A DNA stretch of 14,477 nt from an uncultured bacterium (GCA_903914045.1 CAIWNO010000248.1:1-14477); one strand, 5' to 3'. Numbered from the stretch's first letter, positions 1 to 7,219 are shown. A program made the numbers and translations. The notes: a model not told the origin generated them from the letters alone.

Positions 1-1
1 T

Positions 2-58
2 GGCTGGCGGATTGCGTCGGGGATTTTTGATGAGTTGATTAATCGTTGGCATAATTGA
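2..58 (+). CDS. Possible C-terminal tail of an unidentified protein (partial)
   Basis: Frame 2 is open from the left edge to a TGA at 56-58 and encodes 18 residues ending in DELINRWHN, an amphipathic and plausible protein tail. The reading would converge on rnhA, leaving a 45-base gap with a small hairpin. Eighteen codons are too few to identify a family or to exclude chance, so this is a tentative call that rests mainly on gene packing. Confidence 0.3.
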   Translation, partial: GWRIASGIFDELINRWHN

Positions 59-60
59 GT

Positions 61-93
61 CACTTGTTGGTCGAAAGACCGGGTCGAGAAGTG
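61..93. terminator. Small hairpin between convergent genes
   Basis: GGTC (69-72), a GAAA tetraloop (73-76) and GACC (77-80) form a short stem. Outer arms CACTT (61-65) and AAGTG (89-93) could extend it with internal bulges. It lies between the putative left-edge gene and the 3' end of rnhA. There is no U-tract on either strand, so a terminator role is inferred from position only. Confidence 0.25.
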
Positions 94-103
94 TAACGCA
101 AGT

Positions 104-550
104 TCACCGATTTCGCAGGGTCACAATGGCCGCAACTGCCATTTCATCGCATTTTGTGTTCTCGGGGTGCTCGGCGTGGCCACGAATCCAAACTGGATTC
201 AGCGTGTGAATGGTCCGGATTTGGTCAAGTTGCTGCCATAAATCAATGTTTTTGACAGGTTTTTTGGCGGCCGTCTTCCATCCACGGACTTTCCAACCAG
301 TCAGCCACTCCTTTAAACCCTTGACCACATATTCGCTGTCCGAAATCACCCGAACTTGCGACGGCACAGAAATGGAATCAAACCCACGAATGACGGCGGT
401 TAATTCCATGCGATTGTTCGTGGTCCCGTGCTCCGCTCCAGAGTGAAGCAATTCGCCAGAACCGCCAATTTCCCGCAAAATAAAGCCCCATCCGCCTGGG
501 CCGGGGTTGCCTGAACACGCTCCATCTGTGAACAAATCAAAACGTTGCAC
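104..550 (-). CDS. rnhA: Ribonuclease HI
   Basis: This 148-residue protein is close to the usual RNase HI length of about 155. It degrades the RNA strand of RNA-DNA hybrids such as R-loops and replication primers in the cytoplasm. The N-terminal FTDGACSGNPGPGGW motif supplies catalytic D9. NNRMELTAV supplies E49, ISDSEYV supplies D71, and GHAEHPEN-KCDEMA supplies H125 and D135, so the four metal-binding acids and the loop histidine are all present. The start is GTG (548-550). A TAA lies in frame six codons upstream (566-568) with no ATG between, so no longer form is likely. Any Shine-Dalgarno site is weak. The gene diverges from the rpmF-fab operon. Confidence 0.97.
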   Translation of the reverse strand: MQRFDLFTDGACSGNPGPGGWGFILREIGGSGELLHSGAEHGTTNNRMELTAVIRGFDSISVPSQVRVISDSEYVVKGLKEWLTGWKVRGWKTAAKKPVKNIDLWQQLDQIRTIHTLNPVWIRGHAEHPENTKCDEMAVAAIVTLRNR

Positions 551-587
551 GCCTGAAATGTACGCTTAATTCAAATTCGTTTCAGCC

Positions 588-606
588 GCATCATTCTGAA
601 TGATGC
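588..606. promoter_or_regulatory. 8-bp inverted repeat, candidate operator of the fab operon
   Basis: GCATCATT (588-595), CTG (596-598) and AATGATGC (599-606) form a perfect inverted repeat with a 3-base spacer. It ends one base before a TTGACA box at 607-612, in the rnhA/rpmF divergent region. That is where a repressor or activator of the fatty acid operon could bind. It has no following U-run, so a terminator is unlikely. No particular regulator can be named from the sequence. Confidence 0.45.
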
Positions 607-634
607 TTGACAAAATGAGCGTTTCGGCTACCTT
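607..634 (+). promoter_or_regulatory. Candidate sigma-70 promoter for rpmF-plsX-fab
   Basis: A perfect TTGACA -35 box lies at 607-612. After 16 bases comes TACCTT (629-634), a poor -10 match (3 of 6). A start site near 641 would leave a short leader before the rpmF ATG at 663, which has a purine-rich GAGAAAAAG (652-660) just upstream. The -35 box is convincing. The -10 is weak, which would suit a promoter that needs an activator. Confidence 0.4.
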
Positions 635-662
635 TGCCGATCCACCACACTGAGAAAAAGCC

Positions 663-848
663 ATGACACCAGCATTTAGACAATCACCAGGCCGAACCCG
701 ACGACGACGCTCCCACAACGCGATCAAGGCGGCTCACACCGTTTTGTGCCCAAACTGCGGCGCCGCAAAGCGTCCACACAGTGCGTGCTCAAGCTGCGGC
801 TATGTGCGACCTGGTCTGCAACTCAAGACCGGTCAGATAGGTCAATAA
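663..848 (+). CDS. rpmF: Large ribosomal subunit protein bL32
   Basis: This 61-residue basic protein matches bL32 in size and plan. The N-terminus has a proline and an arginine run followed by SH (RTRRRRSHNAIKAA). A zinc ribbon follows, with CPNC (C29, C32) and CSSC (C42, C45), then GYV. It binds 23S rRNA in the large subunit near the exit tunnel. All four cysteines are kept, so this is the zinc-binding form. It is the first gene of the operon and stops 3 bases before plsX, an arrangement also found in proteobacteria, where rpmF and plsX-fab are co-transcribed. The DUF177 (YceD) gene often found before rpmF is absent here. Confidence 0.95.
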   Translation: MTPAFRQSPGRTRRRRSHNAIKAAHTVLCPNCGAAKRPHSACSSCGYVRPGLQLKTGQIGQ

Positions 849-851
849 TTT

Positions 852-1877
852 ATGCGACTTGGCGTGGATGTCATGGGCGGCGACAATGCGCCCGACGAGA
901 TCCTGAAAGGTTGCATTGCCGCGCTTCCAAAGCTTGCGGCTGACGACGAACTTGTTCTATACGGCGACCGACGCGTCATTGAAGAAACATTCAGTGAGCG
1001 CGGAATTTCCGACAAGCGACTGACTATTGTCGCCACCACCGAAGTCATTGGCATGGATGAATCCCCCGTTGAGGCGATTCGTTCCAAGCGCGACGCGAGC
1101 ATGGTGGTGATGGCGAAAGACGCCAGCCCAAAAAGTGAAAATCGACTGCACGCCATTGTGAGCGCGGGCAACACCGGCGCCATGGTGAGCGCGGCGCAAA
1201 TGCACATGCGTCGCATTCCAAATGTGGTGCGCCCTGGCATTGCGGTGACGGTTCCAACCTTCGCTGGCGTCGTGGTGCTGATTGATGTTGGAGCCAATAT
1301 CGAGCCAAAACCAGTGCATTTGGCGCAGTACGGAGTGATGGGCGCCATCTACGCCAAGATCGCTTGCAACATTGCAAATCCGCGCGTGGCCATTATGAAT
1401 GTGGGCGGCGAAGAAGCCAAGGGCACCGACGACATTCGACTTGCGCGCGACATGCTGCGCTCCGCCGCTGGTTTAAATTTCACCGGCTTTGTCGAAGGCC
1501 GCGGCGTATTTGACGGCGAAGCCGATGTGGTGATCACCGACGGCGTGGTTGGAAACGTCATGATTAAACTTGCTGAAGGACTTTCCAAAGGCATCTTCAA
1601 AGCGCTTGCGCGTGAAGTGTTGGCGATTGATCCAGAACTTGCCTCACGTCTTGAACCAGTGGTGAAAAGTTTGTACGCCAAACATGACTATCACGAGTTT
1701 GGTGGCGCGCCACTTCTTGGCGTGAACGGCATCGCGTTGATTTGCCACGGCTCCAGCCAAGCGCGCACAATTATGAACTCCATCACGCGCATGAAAATGT
1801 TCGCGACTTCTGATATCAACGCGCGAATGAGCGAGCAACTTGGCCTGATGCGTATTTCCGACGAGGTCTCTGCGTGA
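852..1877 (+). CDS. plsX: Phosphate acyltransferase PlsX
   Basis: This 341-residue cytosolic or membrane-associated enzyme converts acyl-ACP and phosphate to acyl phosphate, the donor used by PlsY for the first acylation of glycerol 3-phosphate. Family signatures are DVMGGD (6-11), SAGNTGA (104-110), DVGAN (145-149), NVGGEEAKG (183-191) and a GFVEGRGVFDGEADVVITDG block near 212-231. Length is typical. The ATG at 852 follows the rpmF stop by 3 bases, so translation is probably coupled; a weak AGGT lies within the end of rpmF. The stop codon overlaps the fabH GTG. This gene links fatty acid synthesis to phospholipid synthesis. Confidence 0.97.
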   Translation: MRLGVDVMGGDNAPDEILKGCIAALPKLAADDELVLYGDRRVIEETFSERGISDKRLTIVATTEVIGMDESPVEAIRSKRDASMVVMAKDASPKSENRLHAIVSAGNTGAMVSAAQMHMRRIPNVVRPGIAVTVPTFAGVVVLIDVGANIEPKPVHLAQYGVMGAIYAKIACNIANPRVAIMNVGGEEAKGTDDIRLARDMLRSAAGLNFTGFVEGRGVFDGEADVVITDGVVGNVMIKLAEGLSKGIFKALAREVLAIDPELASRLEPVVKSLYAKHDYHEFGGAPLLGVNGIALICHGSSQARTIMNSITRMKMFATSDINARMSEQLGLMRISDEVSA

Positions 1878-2878
1878 TCAAGCCTTCCGGCGCGTGCGGC
1901 GTCCGGATGGCGGGAACTGGTTCCGCTGTTCCGGAAAAAATTCTCACCAACGACGATCTCTCTCGCATTCTGGACACCACCGACGAGTGGATCACGCAGC
2001 GCACTGGCATTCGCTGCCGCCGCGTGAGCGATCAATCAAAAGAAGGCACATTTACGCTGGCGCGCGACGCTTTGCGCCGTGCGCTTGATGCCGCATCCAT
2101 GAAGGCATCTGACCTAGATTTGCTGATCATTGGAACATGCACCGCGGAAATGCGCTGTCCAAGTTTGGCGTGCCGCGTGGCTGGCGATGTGGGCGCCATC
2201 AACGCCGGCGCGTTCGATGTGACCGCGGCTTGCAGCGGATTTGTGTACGCGCTGAATGTTGCGGAGACAATGGTGCGCTCAGGTCGCTACAAAAATGTTG
2301 GCGTGATCGGCGCCGACGCCATGAGCACCATGGTCGACTATCAAGATCGCTCGGTCAGTATTTTATTTGGCGACGCGGCGGGCGCCGCCATTCTTGTACC
2401 CGATCCAGACTTGAACCGCGGATGCATTTATCAAGCGCTGGGCTCCGATGGCCGCGACTGGACCGGCTTGTACATTCCAAATCGAGCGCAAGAAGTTCCA
2501 GAGACCGACAAGGACAATCCAATTCGTCTTGGCTATTTGCGCATGGACGGGCGCGAGATTTTTAAATTTGCCGTGACCAAATTCCGCGAGGTCATCGCCG
2601 ACGCGCTGGAGAAGACCGGCTTGACCGCCGACGACATCAGTCAGATTGTGTGCCACCAAAGCAACGCGCGCATTATTGAGAACGCGATTGAAAAATTAAA
2701 ATTGCCGCGTGAAAAAGTTTTGATCAACATTGATCAATATGGAAATTCCAGTTCTGGAAGCGTTGGTTTGTGCCTAGATCAAGTGTGGCGCGCCGGCAAG
2801 GTTCCAGCGGGAAAACCCATGATTTTGGTGGCTTTTGGTGGCGGCGTGACCTGGGCCAGCAATGTGTGGAATGTGTAA
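1874..2878 (+). CDS. fabH: Beta-ketoacyl-ACP synthase III
   Basis: FabH condenses acetyl-CoA (or another acyl-CoA primer) with malonyl-ACP to start fatty acid chains. The catalytic triad is visible: C120 in VTAACSGF, H261 in HQSNARI and N291 in YGNSSSGS. DEWITQRTGIR at 37-47 is the usual N-terminal signature. At 334 residues the length is normal. The chosen start is GTG at 1874, which overlaps the plsX TGA as GTGA and suggests coupled translation. An in-frame ATG at 1907 would also leave the fold intact (starting MAGTGSAVPEK), so about 11 N-terminal residues are uncertain. Primer preference cannot be read from the sequence. Confidence 0.96.
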   Translation: MIKPSGACGVRMAGTGSAVPEKILTNDDLSRILDTTDEWITQRTGIRCRRVSDQSKEGTFTLARDALRRALDAASMKASDLDLLIIGTCTAEMRCPSLACRVAGDVGAINAGAFDVTAACSGFVYALNVAETMVRSGRYKNVGVIGADAMSTMVDYQDRSVSILFGDAAGAAILVPDPDLNRGCIYQALGSDGRDWTGLYIPNRAQEVPETDKDNPIRLGYLRMDGREIFKFAVTKFREVIADALEKTGLTADDISQIVCHQSNARIIENAIEKLKLPREKVLINIDQYGNSSSGSVGLCLDQVWRAGKVPAGKPMILVAFGGGVTWASNVWNV

Positions 2879-2957
2879 TGTGTCACGATCTATGTGCCCG
2901 CGTCGCTGATCTTTTTCTTCAAGTTCGTGTGGTGAATTTCCACCTGGGAGTATTTCA

Positions 2958-3926
2958 ATGAGTCTGAATGCAATTTTTCTGGCGCCAGGCCAAGGCGCGC
3001 AAATCGTGGGCATGGGCAAGTGTTGGTTTGACGCAAGTCCAGCCGCGCGCGCCATCTTTGAAGAGGCGAATGACATTGCCCACTTTGATGGCGGCCATTC
3101 GCTCAGTCAATTGTGCTTTGAAGGTCCAGCCGAACGCTTGAACCAAACTGATGTCAGCCAGCCCGCGCTCTTGGTGTGCGGCATTGCATGCCACGCGGCG
3201 TTGGTGGAGCGATTTGGTGCGATTGAAATTTTGGGAACGCTTGGACTTTCTCTTGGCGAGTACACCGCGCTTGCATTGGCGGGCGCGTTCACGTGGCAAG
3301 ACGCGCTGCGACTTGTTCTTATTCGCGGTCGACTTATGCAACAAGCCGCGGTTGCCAGCAAAGGTGGCATGGTTGCATTGATTGGCGCCGATGAGGAAAA
3401 AGCCAACGCCGTGTGCTTGGCCGCGGCGCAAGACGGCGTGCTTGTTCCCGCCAACTTCAACGCGCCTGGACAAATTGTCTTAAGCGGCCACGCCGATGCG
3501 TGCGATCGCGCCTTTGCCCAAGCCAGCGCACTTGGTCTGCGCGCCAGTAAACTCACCGTGGCGGGCGCGTTTCATAGCCCGCTTATGGAACCCGCCGCTC
3601 AAAGCATGGCTAAGGCTCTGGCGGATGTGCATATTCACCCGCTGAAATGCCCGGTGTGGAGCAACGTCACTGGAAAGCCACACCACATGAATGACCCACA
3701 AAGCGTGCGGAAATTGCTGGTGGATCAACTGGTGCAACCCGTGCGTTGGGACGCGTGTTGCGCCGATATGATCGCGTGGCGCGCATCCAAGGAACTGGAC
3801 GGCATTTGCAAGGTGTATGAACTTGCGCCAGGCACAGTGCTGCGCGGCTTGATGCGACGAATTCACAAAGCCACTGAGGTCACCACCCATGATTCAATTC
3901 CAGAAACTCACAATGCAAAAATATAA
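2958..3926 (+). CDS. fabD: Malonyl-CoA:ACP transacylase
   Basis: FabD moves malonyl from CoA to acyl carrier protein. At 322 residues it is slightly longer than the usual ~310. FLAPGQGAQ at 7-15 is the N-terminal motif. The nucleophile is S98 in GLSLGEY, the conserved arginine is R123 in RGRLMQ, and the catalytic histidine is H206 in AFHSPLM. The residue before the nucleophile is leucine rather than the common histidine of GHSLGEY. A clear Shine-Dalgarno GGGAG (2946-2950) precedes the ATG by 7 bases, after a 79-base gap from fabH that could also hold a processing or promoter site. The last 38 bases overlap the lipoprotein gene in another frame. Confidence 0.96.
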   Translation: MSLNAIFLAPGQGAQIVGMGKCWFDASPAARAIFEEANDIAHFDGGHSLSQLCFEGPAERLNQTDVSQPALLVCGIACHAALVERFGAIEILGTLGLSLGEYTALALAGAFTWQDALRLVLIRGRLMQQAAVASKGGMVALIGADEEKANAVCLAAAQDGVLVPANFNAPGQIVLSGHADACDRAFAQASALGLRASKLTVAGAFHSPLMEPAAQSMAKALADVHIHPLKCPVWSNVTGKPHHMNDPQSVRKLLVDQLVQPVRWDACCADMIAWRASKELDGICKVYELAPGTVLRGLMRRIHKATEVTTHDSIPETHNAKI

Positions 3927-4698
3927 TTTGTTTCCAATCTTCCGCTCCGCGCTTTCATTCGCCGCGCTTCTTTGCGTGGTCACCGCATGCGGAAAGACCG
4001 AGCCTGAAAAGAAAGATGTGGCGGACCAGGCCCCCGCGGGTCCCGTGGTTGAAGAAGCGCCCAAAGAATCCCTCAACGACATGATGAAGCGCCTTGACAT
4101 TGATAAAAGAATTCGCGTGGAGGACGGCGACAAAGCGCCAACCAATACGCAACAGGCTGAAGCGGTGCTTGTGTTTTTCAACGCAATGGTTCGTGGCGAC
4201 ACTGCTCAATTGTCGCCACTGATGAGCGCGCCTGATCAAGCGGTCTTGGCTGAAATGGTTCAAACAGGTGAATGGAAATCAACCACGGAAAATATTGCCC
4301 GTGTCAATGTGGGTTGGACTGCGGGCACAACTCCAGACACGCTTTCAGTGCTTGGATTTTTTCTGGTTGGTGACGACTTCGCGGCGCAACTTTGGACGCT
4401 TTCATCCTCCGAAGACGGAAAGAAAAATCTCATGACAGCGCTGCCATCTCCGCCAAAAATGGCTGAAAAACTGCAAGGAGATAAGACTGAAGCGCGCATA
4501 AAGCAATGGCTTAGTTTGAATAAAGAGGAGCTTGCGTTCGCCAAAGCGAACGACGAAGTTATTGAAATTCCGCAACAATTTCGCTCTGTCAAAGGTGACT
4601 CTGTTTCCGAAGACGGTTCGGGCAAAGGTTCGCCAGGTAGCCCTGAAGCCCCAGGCAGGAAGACAACTCCGTCTGGTCCAAAAGTTCCTCATCGTTAA
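3889..4698 (+). CDS. Unrecognised lipoprotein inside the fab operon
   Basis: I do not recognise the family. Residues 1-34 form a lipoprotein signal: a basic start (K6, K11, R19), a hydrophobic stretch (ALSFAALLCVVTA) and a lipobox ending at C34. A charged, Pro/Ala-rich linker follows to about residue 60. Next comes a region of about 170 residues, predicted mixed helix and strand (LNDMMKRLDID, AEAVLVFFNAMVRGD, LSVLGFFLVGDDFAAQLW). A disordered Gly/Ser/Pro tail starts near 235. The ATG at 3889 is chosen because GAGG (3876-3879) lies 9 bases upstream. ATG 3913 would shorten the signal by 8 residues. The start lies 38 bases inside fabD, implying coupled expression. The product is presumably anchored in a membrane and faces the periplasm. 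Any link to lipid synthesis is inferred from position only. Confidence 0.85.
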   Translation: MIQFQKLTMQKYNLFPIFRSALSFAALLCVVTACGKTEPEKKDVADQAPAGPVVEEAPKESLNDMMKRLDIDKRIRVEDGDKAPTNTQQAEAVLVFFNAMVRGDTAQLSPLMSAPDQAVLAEMVQTGEWKSTTENIARVNVGWTAGTTPDTLSVLGFFLVGDDFAAQLWTLSSSEDGKKNLMTALPSPPKMAEKLQGDKTEARIKQWLSLNKEELAFAKANDEVIEIPQQFRSVKGDSVSEDGSGKGSPGSPEAPGRKTTPSGPKVPHR

Positions 4699-4738
4699 AA
4701 TTGTTTTTAAAATGGTGCGGGATAAATTCCCCATGTGC

Positions 4739-4768
4739 ATGACGATTGAATTTTATTTCAGTTACACT
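4739..4768 (+). promoter_or_regulatory. Weak candidate promoter for fabG-acpP
   Basis: The 109 bases between the lipoprotein stop and fabG are AT-rich compared with the coding DNA. ATGACG (4739-4744) and TACACT (4763-4768) are separated by 18 bases, each matching the sigma-70 consensus at four positions. A small GGGA/TCCC hairpin (4719-4731) lies just before. An internal promoter here is plausible, since acyl carrier protein is needed in excess, but the evidence is thin. Confidence 0.25.
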
Positions 4769-4793
4769 TGTTGTTGATTTGAAAATCATTCAA

Positions 4794-4799
4794 CAGGAG
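4794..4799 (+). promoter_or_regulatory. Shine-Dalgarno site that fixes the fabG start
   Basis: CAGGAG is a strong ribosome binding site. It lies 5 bases before ATC 4805 and 8 bases before ATC 4808. It lies 29 bases before the first conventional in-frame start (GTG 4829), which is too far. It therefore argues for initiation at one of the two ATC codons. Confidence 0.6.
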
Positions 4800-4807
4800 A
4801 GTGCATC

Positions 4808-5542
4808 ATCGAAAAGCGAGTAGCGATTGTGACAGGTGCTAGCCGTGGAATTGGTAGAGCGATTGCGGAGCGCTTGGCCAATGATGGTCGACATGTCGTT
4901 GGGGTGGCGCGCACCGAGGCCAACCTTGCCGAGGTGGTCAACGCCGTGCAAGCCGCGGGCGGTTCCATGGAAGGCATGGCGTGCGATGTTGGCGACGGCG
5001 TGGCGCTTGCCGCGCTGGTTGAGGCTGTTGCGGAAAAGCACGGTCGCTTGGATATTCTGGTGAACAACGCCGGCATTACCCGCGACGGTTTACTGCTGCG
5101 CATGAGCGATCAAGATTTTGACGAGGTGATTCAAGTGAATTTACGCAGCGCGTTTGTCACCTGCCGCGCCGCCGCGCGCCCCATGATGCGCGGGCGCTGG
5201 GGCCGCATTGTGAATGTGGGCAGCGTCAGCGGTTTGATTGGAAATGCGGGACAAGTGAACTATTCCGCCGCTAAAGCCGCGCTGGTTGGAATGACCAAAT
5301 CAATCGCCCGCGAGCTTGGTTCCAAGGGTTTGACCGCCAATCTGATCGCTCCGGGATTTATTGAAACCGACATGACCGCCAGTCTGCCGCCACAAGTAAA
5401 GGAGATGGCCCTGCCAAGTATTCCGCTTCGGCGCTTTGGTCTGCCCGCGGACATCGCCGCGGCGGTGGCGTTTATCACAAGCGAAGAAGCCAGTTACATC
5501 ACGGGGCAAGTCCTTGCCGTTGATGGCGGCATGTCCATGTGA
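4808..5542 (+). CDS. fabG: 3-oxoacyl-ACP reductase, probable ATC start
   Basis: FabG uses NADPH to reduce 3-oxoacyl-ACP in each elongation cycle. Counting from ATC 4808 as residue 1, the protein starts MEKRVAIVTGASRGIG and is 244 residues long, the length of E. coli FabG. Its cofactor loop is GASRGIG (10-16), NNAG lies at 86-89, and the catalytic residues are S139 (GSVSG), Y152 (NYSAAKA) and K156. The first conventional start in frame is GTG 4829, which removes the first beta strand of the Rossmann fold and leaves the Shine-Dalgarno site too far upstream. There is no in-frame ATG, GTG or TTG back to the TGA at 4775. ATC 4805 is a slightly longer alternative. A sequencing error in the start codon is also possible. 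Confidence 0.9.
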   Translation: MEKRVAIVTGASRGIGRAIAERLANDGRHVVGVARTEANLAEVVNAVQAAGGSMEGMACDVGDGVALAALVEAVAEKHGRLDILVNNAGITRDGLLLRMSDQDFDEVIQVNLRSAFVTCRAAARPMMRGRWGRIVNVGSVSGLIGNAGQVNYSAAKAALVGMTKSIARELGSKGLTANLIAPGFIETDMTASLPPQVKEMALPSIPLRRFGLPADIAAAVAFITSEEASYITGQVLAVDGGMSM

Positions 5543-5629
5543 TTGCAAAATATTGTGCGTGCATGAATGTGTAATTTCCGTTAGCATTCCGAACTTCAGA
5601 CATGTCCATATTTGATTTAGGAGAAGACC

Positions 5630-5887
5630 GTGACCGAGCAAGAGATTGAAACAAAAGTAATTGGAATCGTCGCCGAACAAATGGGTGTTGACAAAGATCA
5701 AATCACCCGCGACACCAGTTTCACCAATGACCTCAACGCCGACAGTCTTGACACGGTCGAGCTTGTTATGGAACTTGAGGAGGAATTTGATACTCAAATT
5801 CCGGATGAGCAAGCGGAGAAGATCCACACTGTGGGTCAAGCCGTCGACTTCATCAACAAGAATTTATCCAGCAGCAAGGACAAGTGA
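5630..5887 (+). CDS. acpP: Acyl carrier protein
   Basis: This acidic 85-residue protein carries growing acyl chains on phosphopantetheine in the cytoplasm. The attachment site is S39 in the canonical DLNADSLDTVEL motif. Helix II and III features (VELVMELEEEFD, IPDEQAEKI) match AcpP. The start is GTG at 5630, with a strong AGGAG (5619-5623) 6 bases upstream. It lies 87 bases after fabG and is followed by a short hairpin before fabF. The seven-residue tail after the last helix (LSSSKDK) is a little longer than in E. coli. Confidence 0.98.
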   Translation: MTEQEIETKVIGIVAEQMGVDKDQITRDTSFTNDLNADSLDTVELVMELEEEFDTQIPDEQAEKIHTVGQAVDFINKNLSSSKDK

Positions 5888-5891
5888 CGCG

Positions 5892-5911
5892 CGAGACTCC
5901 CTAAGGTCTCG
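5892..5911 (+). terminator. Hairpin between acpP and fabF, possible attenuator
   Basis: CGAGAC (5892-5897) pairs with GTCTCG (5906-5911). A further T-G wobble leaves a 6-base loop. It begins 5 bases after the acpP stop and lies in a 42-base gap. There is no U-run after it, so it may be a partial terminator or an RNA-stability element that keeps acpP mRNA above fabF, rather than a full stop. Confidence 0.4.
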
Positions 5912-5929
5912 TTCGCCTAAATAATTCCC

Positions 5930-7192
5930 ATGCGCACCATCACGCTTCGCCGCGTCGTGGTCACTGGACTCGGCGCAATCACCGATGTCGGTCTGGATGT
6001 CGACTCTTTTTGGGCTTCCCTTTTGGCGGGCAAGTCTGGAATTGGTCCCATCACCAATTTCCCGCAAAATGAAGAGTGGACCACTCGATTTGGTGGCGAA
6101 GTCCGCGGCTTTGATTTGGATAAACACGCGGGTATTGATGTGCGCGAATCCAGGCGCATGGACAACTTTGCCATTTACGGTCTTGGCGCCGCCACGCAGG
6201 CCGCGCGCGACTGCGGTATTGATTTCACAACTGGTGATCCTGATCGCCGCGGCGTTGCTGTTGGAAGCGGCGTTGGTGGCATCAACACAATTGAAACTGG
6301 CTTGTACAAACTTTTGGAAAGCGGCCCGCGCAAAGTCAGTCCATTTATTGTGCCGCGACTCATGGTCAACGCGTGCGCTGGACAAATTAGCATTCGATAC
6401 AACTTGCGTGGCTTCAACATTGCCACGGCAACGGCGTGCGCCTCTGGCTCGCATTCAATCGGCGCCGCGTATCACGCCATTCAGCGCAATGACGCCGATG
6501 TCATGTTTGCTGGCGGCGCGGAAAGTGGAATTGGTCCGGTGTGCGTGGCGGCGTTCAGCGCCATGAAGGCGCTCAGCACGCGCAACGATGATCCAACCAA
6601 GGCCAGTCGCCCATTTGATAAGGACCGCGACGGATTTGTTCTGGCCGACGGCGCCGCTATTTTGGTGTTGGAAGAATTGGAGCACGCCAAAAAACGCGGC
6701 GCTAAAATTTACGCGGAAATTATTGGCTATGGTTCCAGCGGCGATGCGTTTCACATTGCGGCGCCAGATGAGCAAGGTTCCGGCGCCAAACGCTCCATGA
6801 CATGGGCGCTGCGCGATGGACAAATCAACGCAGATCAAATTGGCTATATCAATGCGCACGGAACCAGCACTCCACTGGGCGATCGCGCTGAAGTGAACGC
6901 GGTGAAGGAACTCTTTGGAGCGCACGCGTACACATTGGCCATGAGCAGCACCAAGGGCGTCACGGGTCACGCGCTGGGCGCGGCGGGCGGCATTGAAAGT
7001 ATCGCCACCATCTTGGCCATTCACAAAAGCGTGTTGCCCCCCACTATTAACTTGGACAACCCCGATGAGGGAATGGATTTAAATTTTGTGGCGCACACTC
7101 CGCAAGAGCGCAAGCTTGATTTCGCAATCAACAATTCATTTGGATTTGGCGGACACAACACCAGCCTTATCTTTGGCCGCTTCAACGGCTAA
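5930..7192 (+). CDS. fabF: Beta-ketoacyl-ACP synthase II
   Basis: FabF elongates acyl-ACP by condensation with malonyl-ACP. It has 420 residues, against about 413 in E. coli. The Cys-His-His catalytic set is C170 in TATACASGSHS, H310 in INAHGTSTPLGD and H347 in KGVTGHALGAAGG. The C-terminal gating loop FGFGGHN lies at 404-410. RRVVVTGLG at 7-15 fixes the N-terminus, and the ATG at 5930 fits it well, although no clear Shine-Dalgarno site precedes it. It is the last recognisable fatty acid gene of the cluster. Confidence 0.97.
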   Translation: MRTITLRRVVVTGLGAITDVGLDVDSFWASLLAGKSGIGPITNFPQNEEWTTRFGGEVRGFDLDKHAGIDVRESRRMDNFAIYGLGAATQAARDCGIDFTTGDPDRRGVAVGSGVGGINTIETGLYKLLESGPRKVSPFIVPRLMVNACAGQISIRYNLRGFNIATATACASGSHSIGAAYHAIQRNDADVMFAGGAESGIGPVCVAAFSAMKALSTRNDDPTKASRPFDKDRDGFVLADGAAILVLEELEHAKKRGAKIYAEIIGYGSSGDAFHIAAPDEQGSGAKRSMTWALRDGQINADQIGYINAHGTSTPLGDRAEVNAVKELFGAHAYTLAMSSTKGVTGHALGAAGGIESIATILAIHKSVLPPTINLDNPDEGMDLNFVAHTPQERKLDFAINNSFGFGGHNTSLIFGRFNG

Positions 7193-7219
7193 TCACTTCG
7201 CTCGACTTTCCCACAACAC

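Noticed and set aside
842..1348. 168-residue open frame on the minus strand opposite plsX
   Set aside because: The Met/Thr/Ser-rich composition mirrors the complement of plsX codons. plsX itself has all its family motifs.
4801..4842. GTG at 4801 as start of fabG with a frameshift
   Set aside because: It is in a different frame, stops at 4840-4842, and lies only one base from the Shine-Dalgarno site. The ATC start explains the gene without a frameshift.
5530..5609. CATGTCCAT repeated at 5530-5538 and 5601-5609
   Set aside because: The first copy is the coding end of fabG (GMSM). Nine bases repeated once within 80 is compatible with chance, and no symmetry suggests a site.
5543..5629. Promoter for acpP in the fabG-acpP gap
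   Set aside because: TGTAAT (5570-5575) looks like a -10 box but has no acceptable -35 at 16-18 bases. Other combinations fail likewise.
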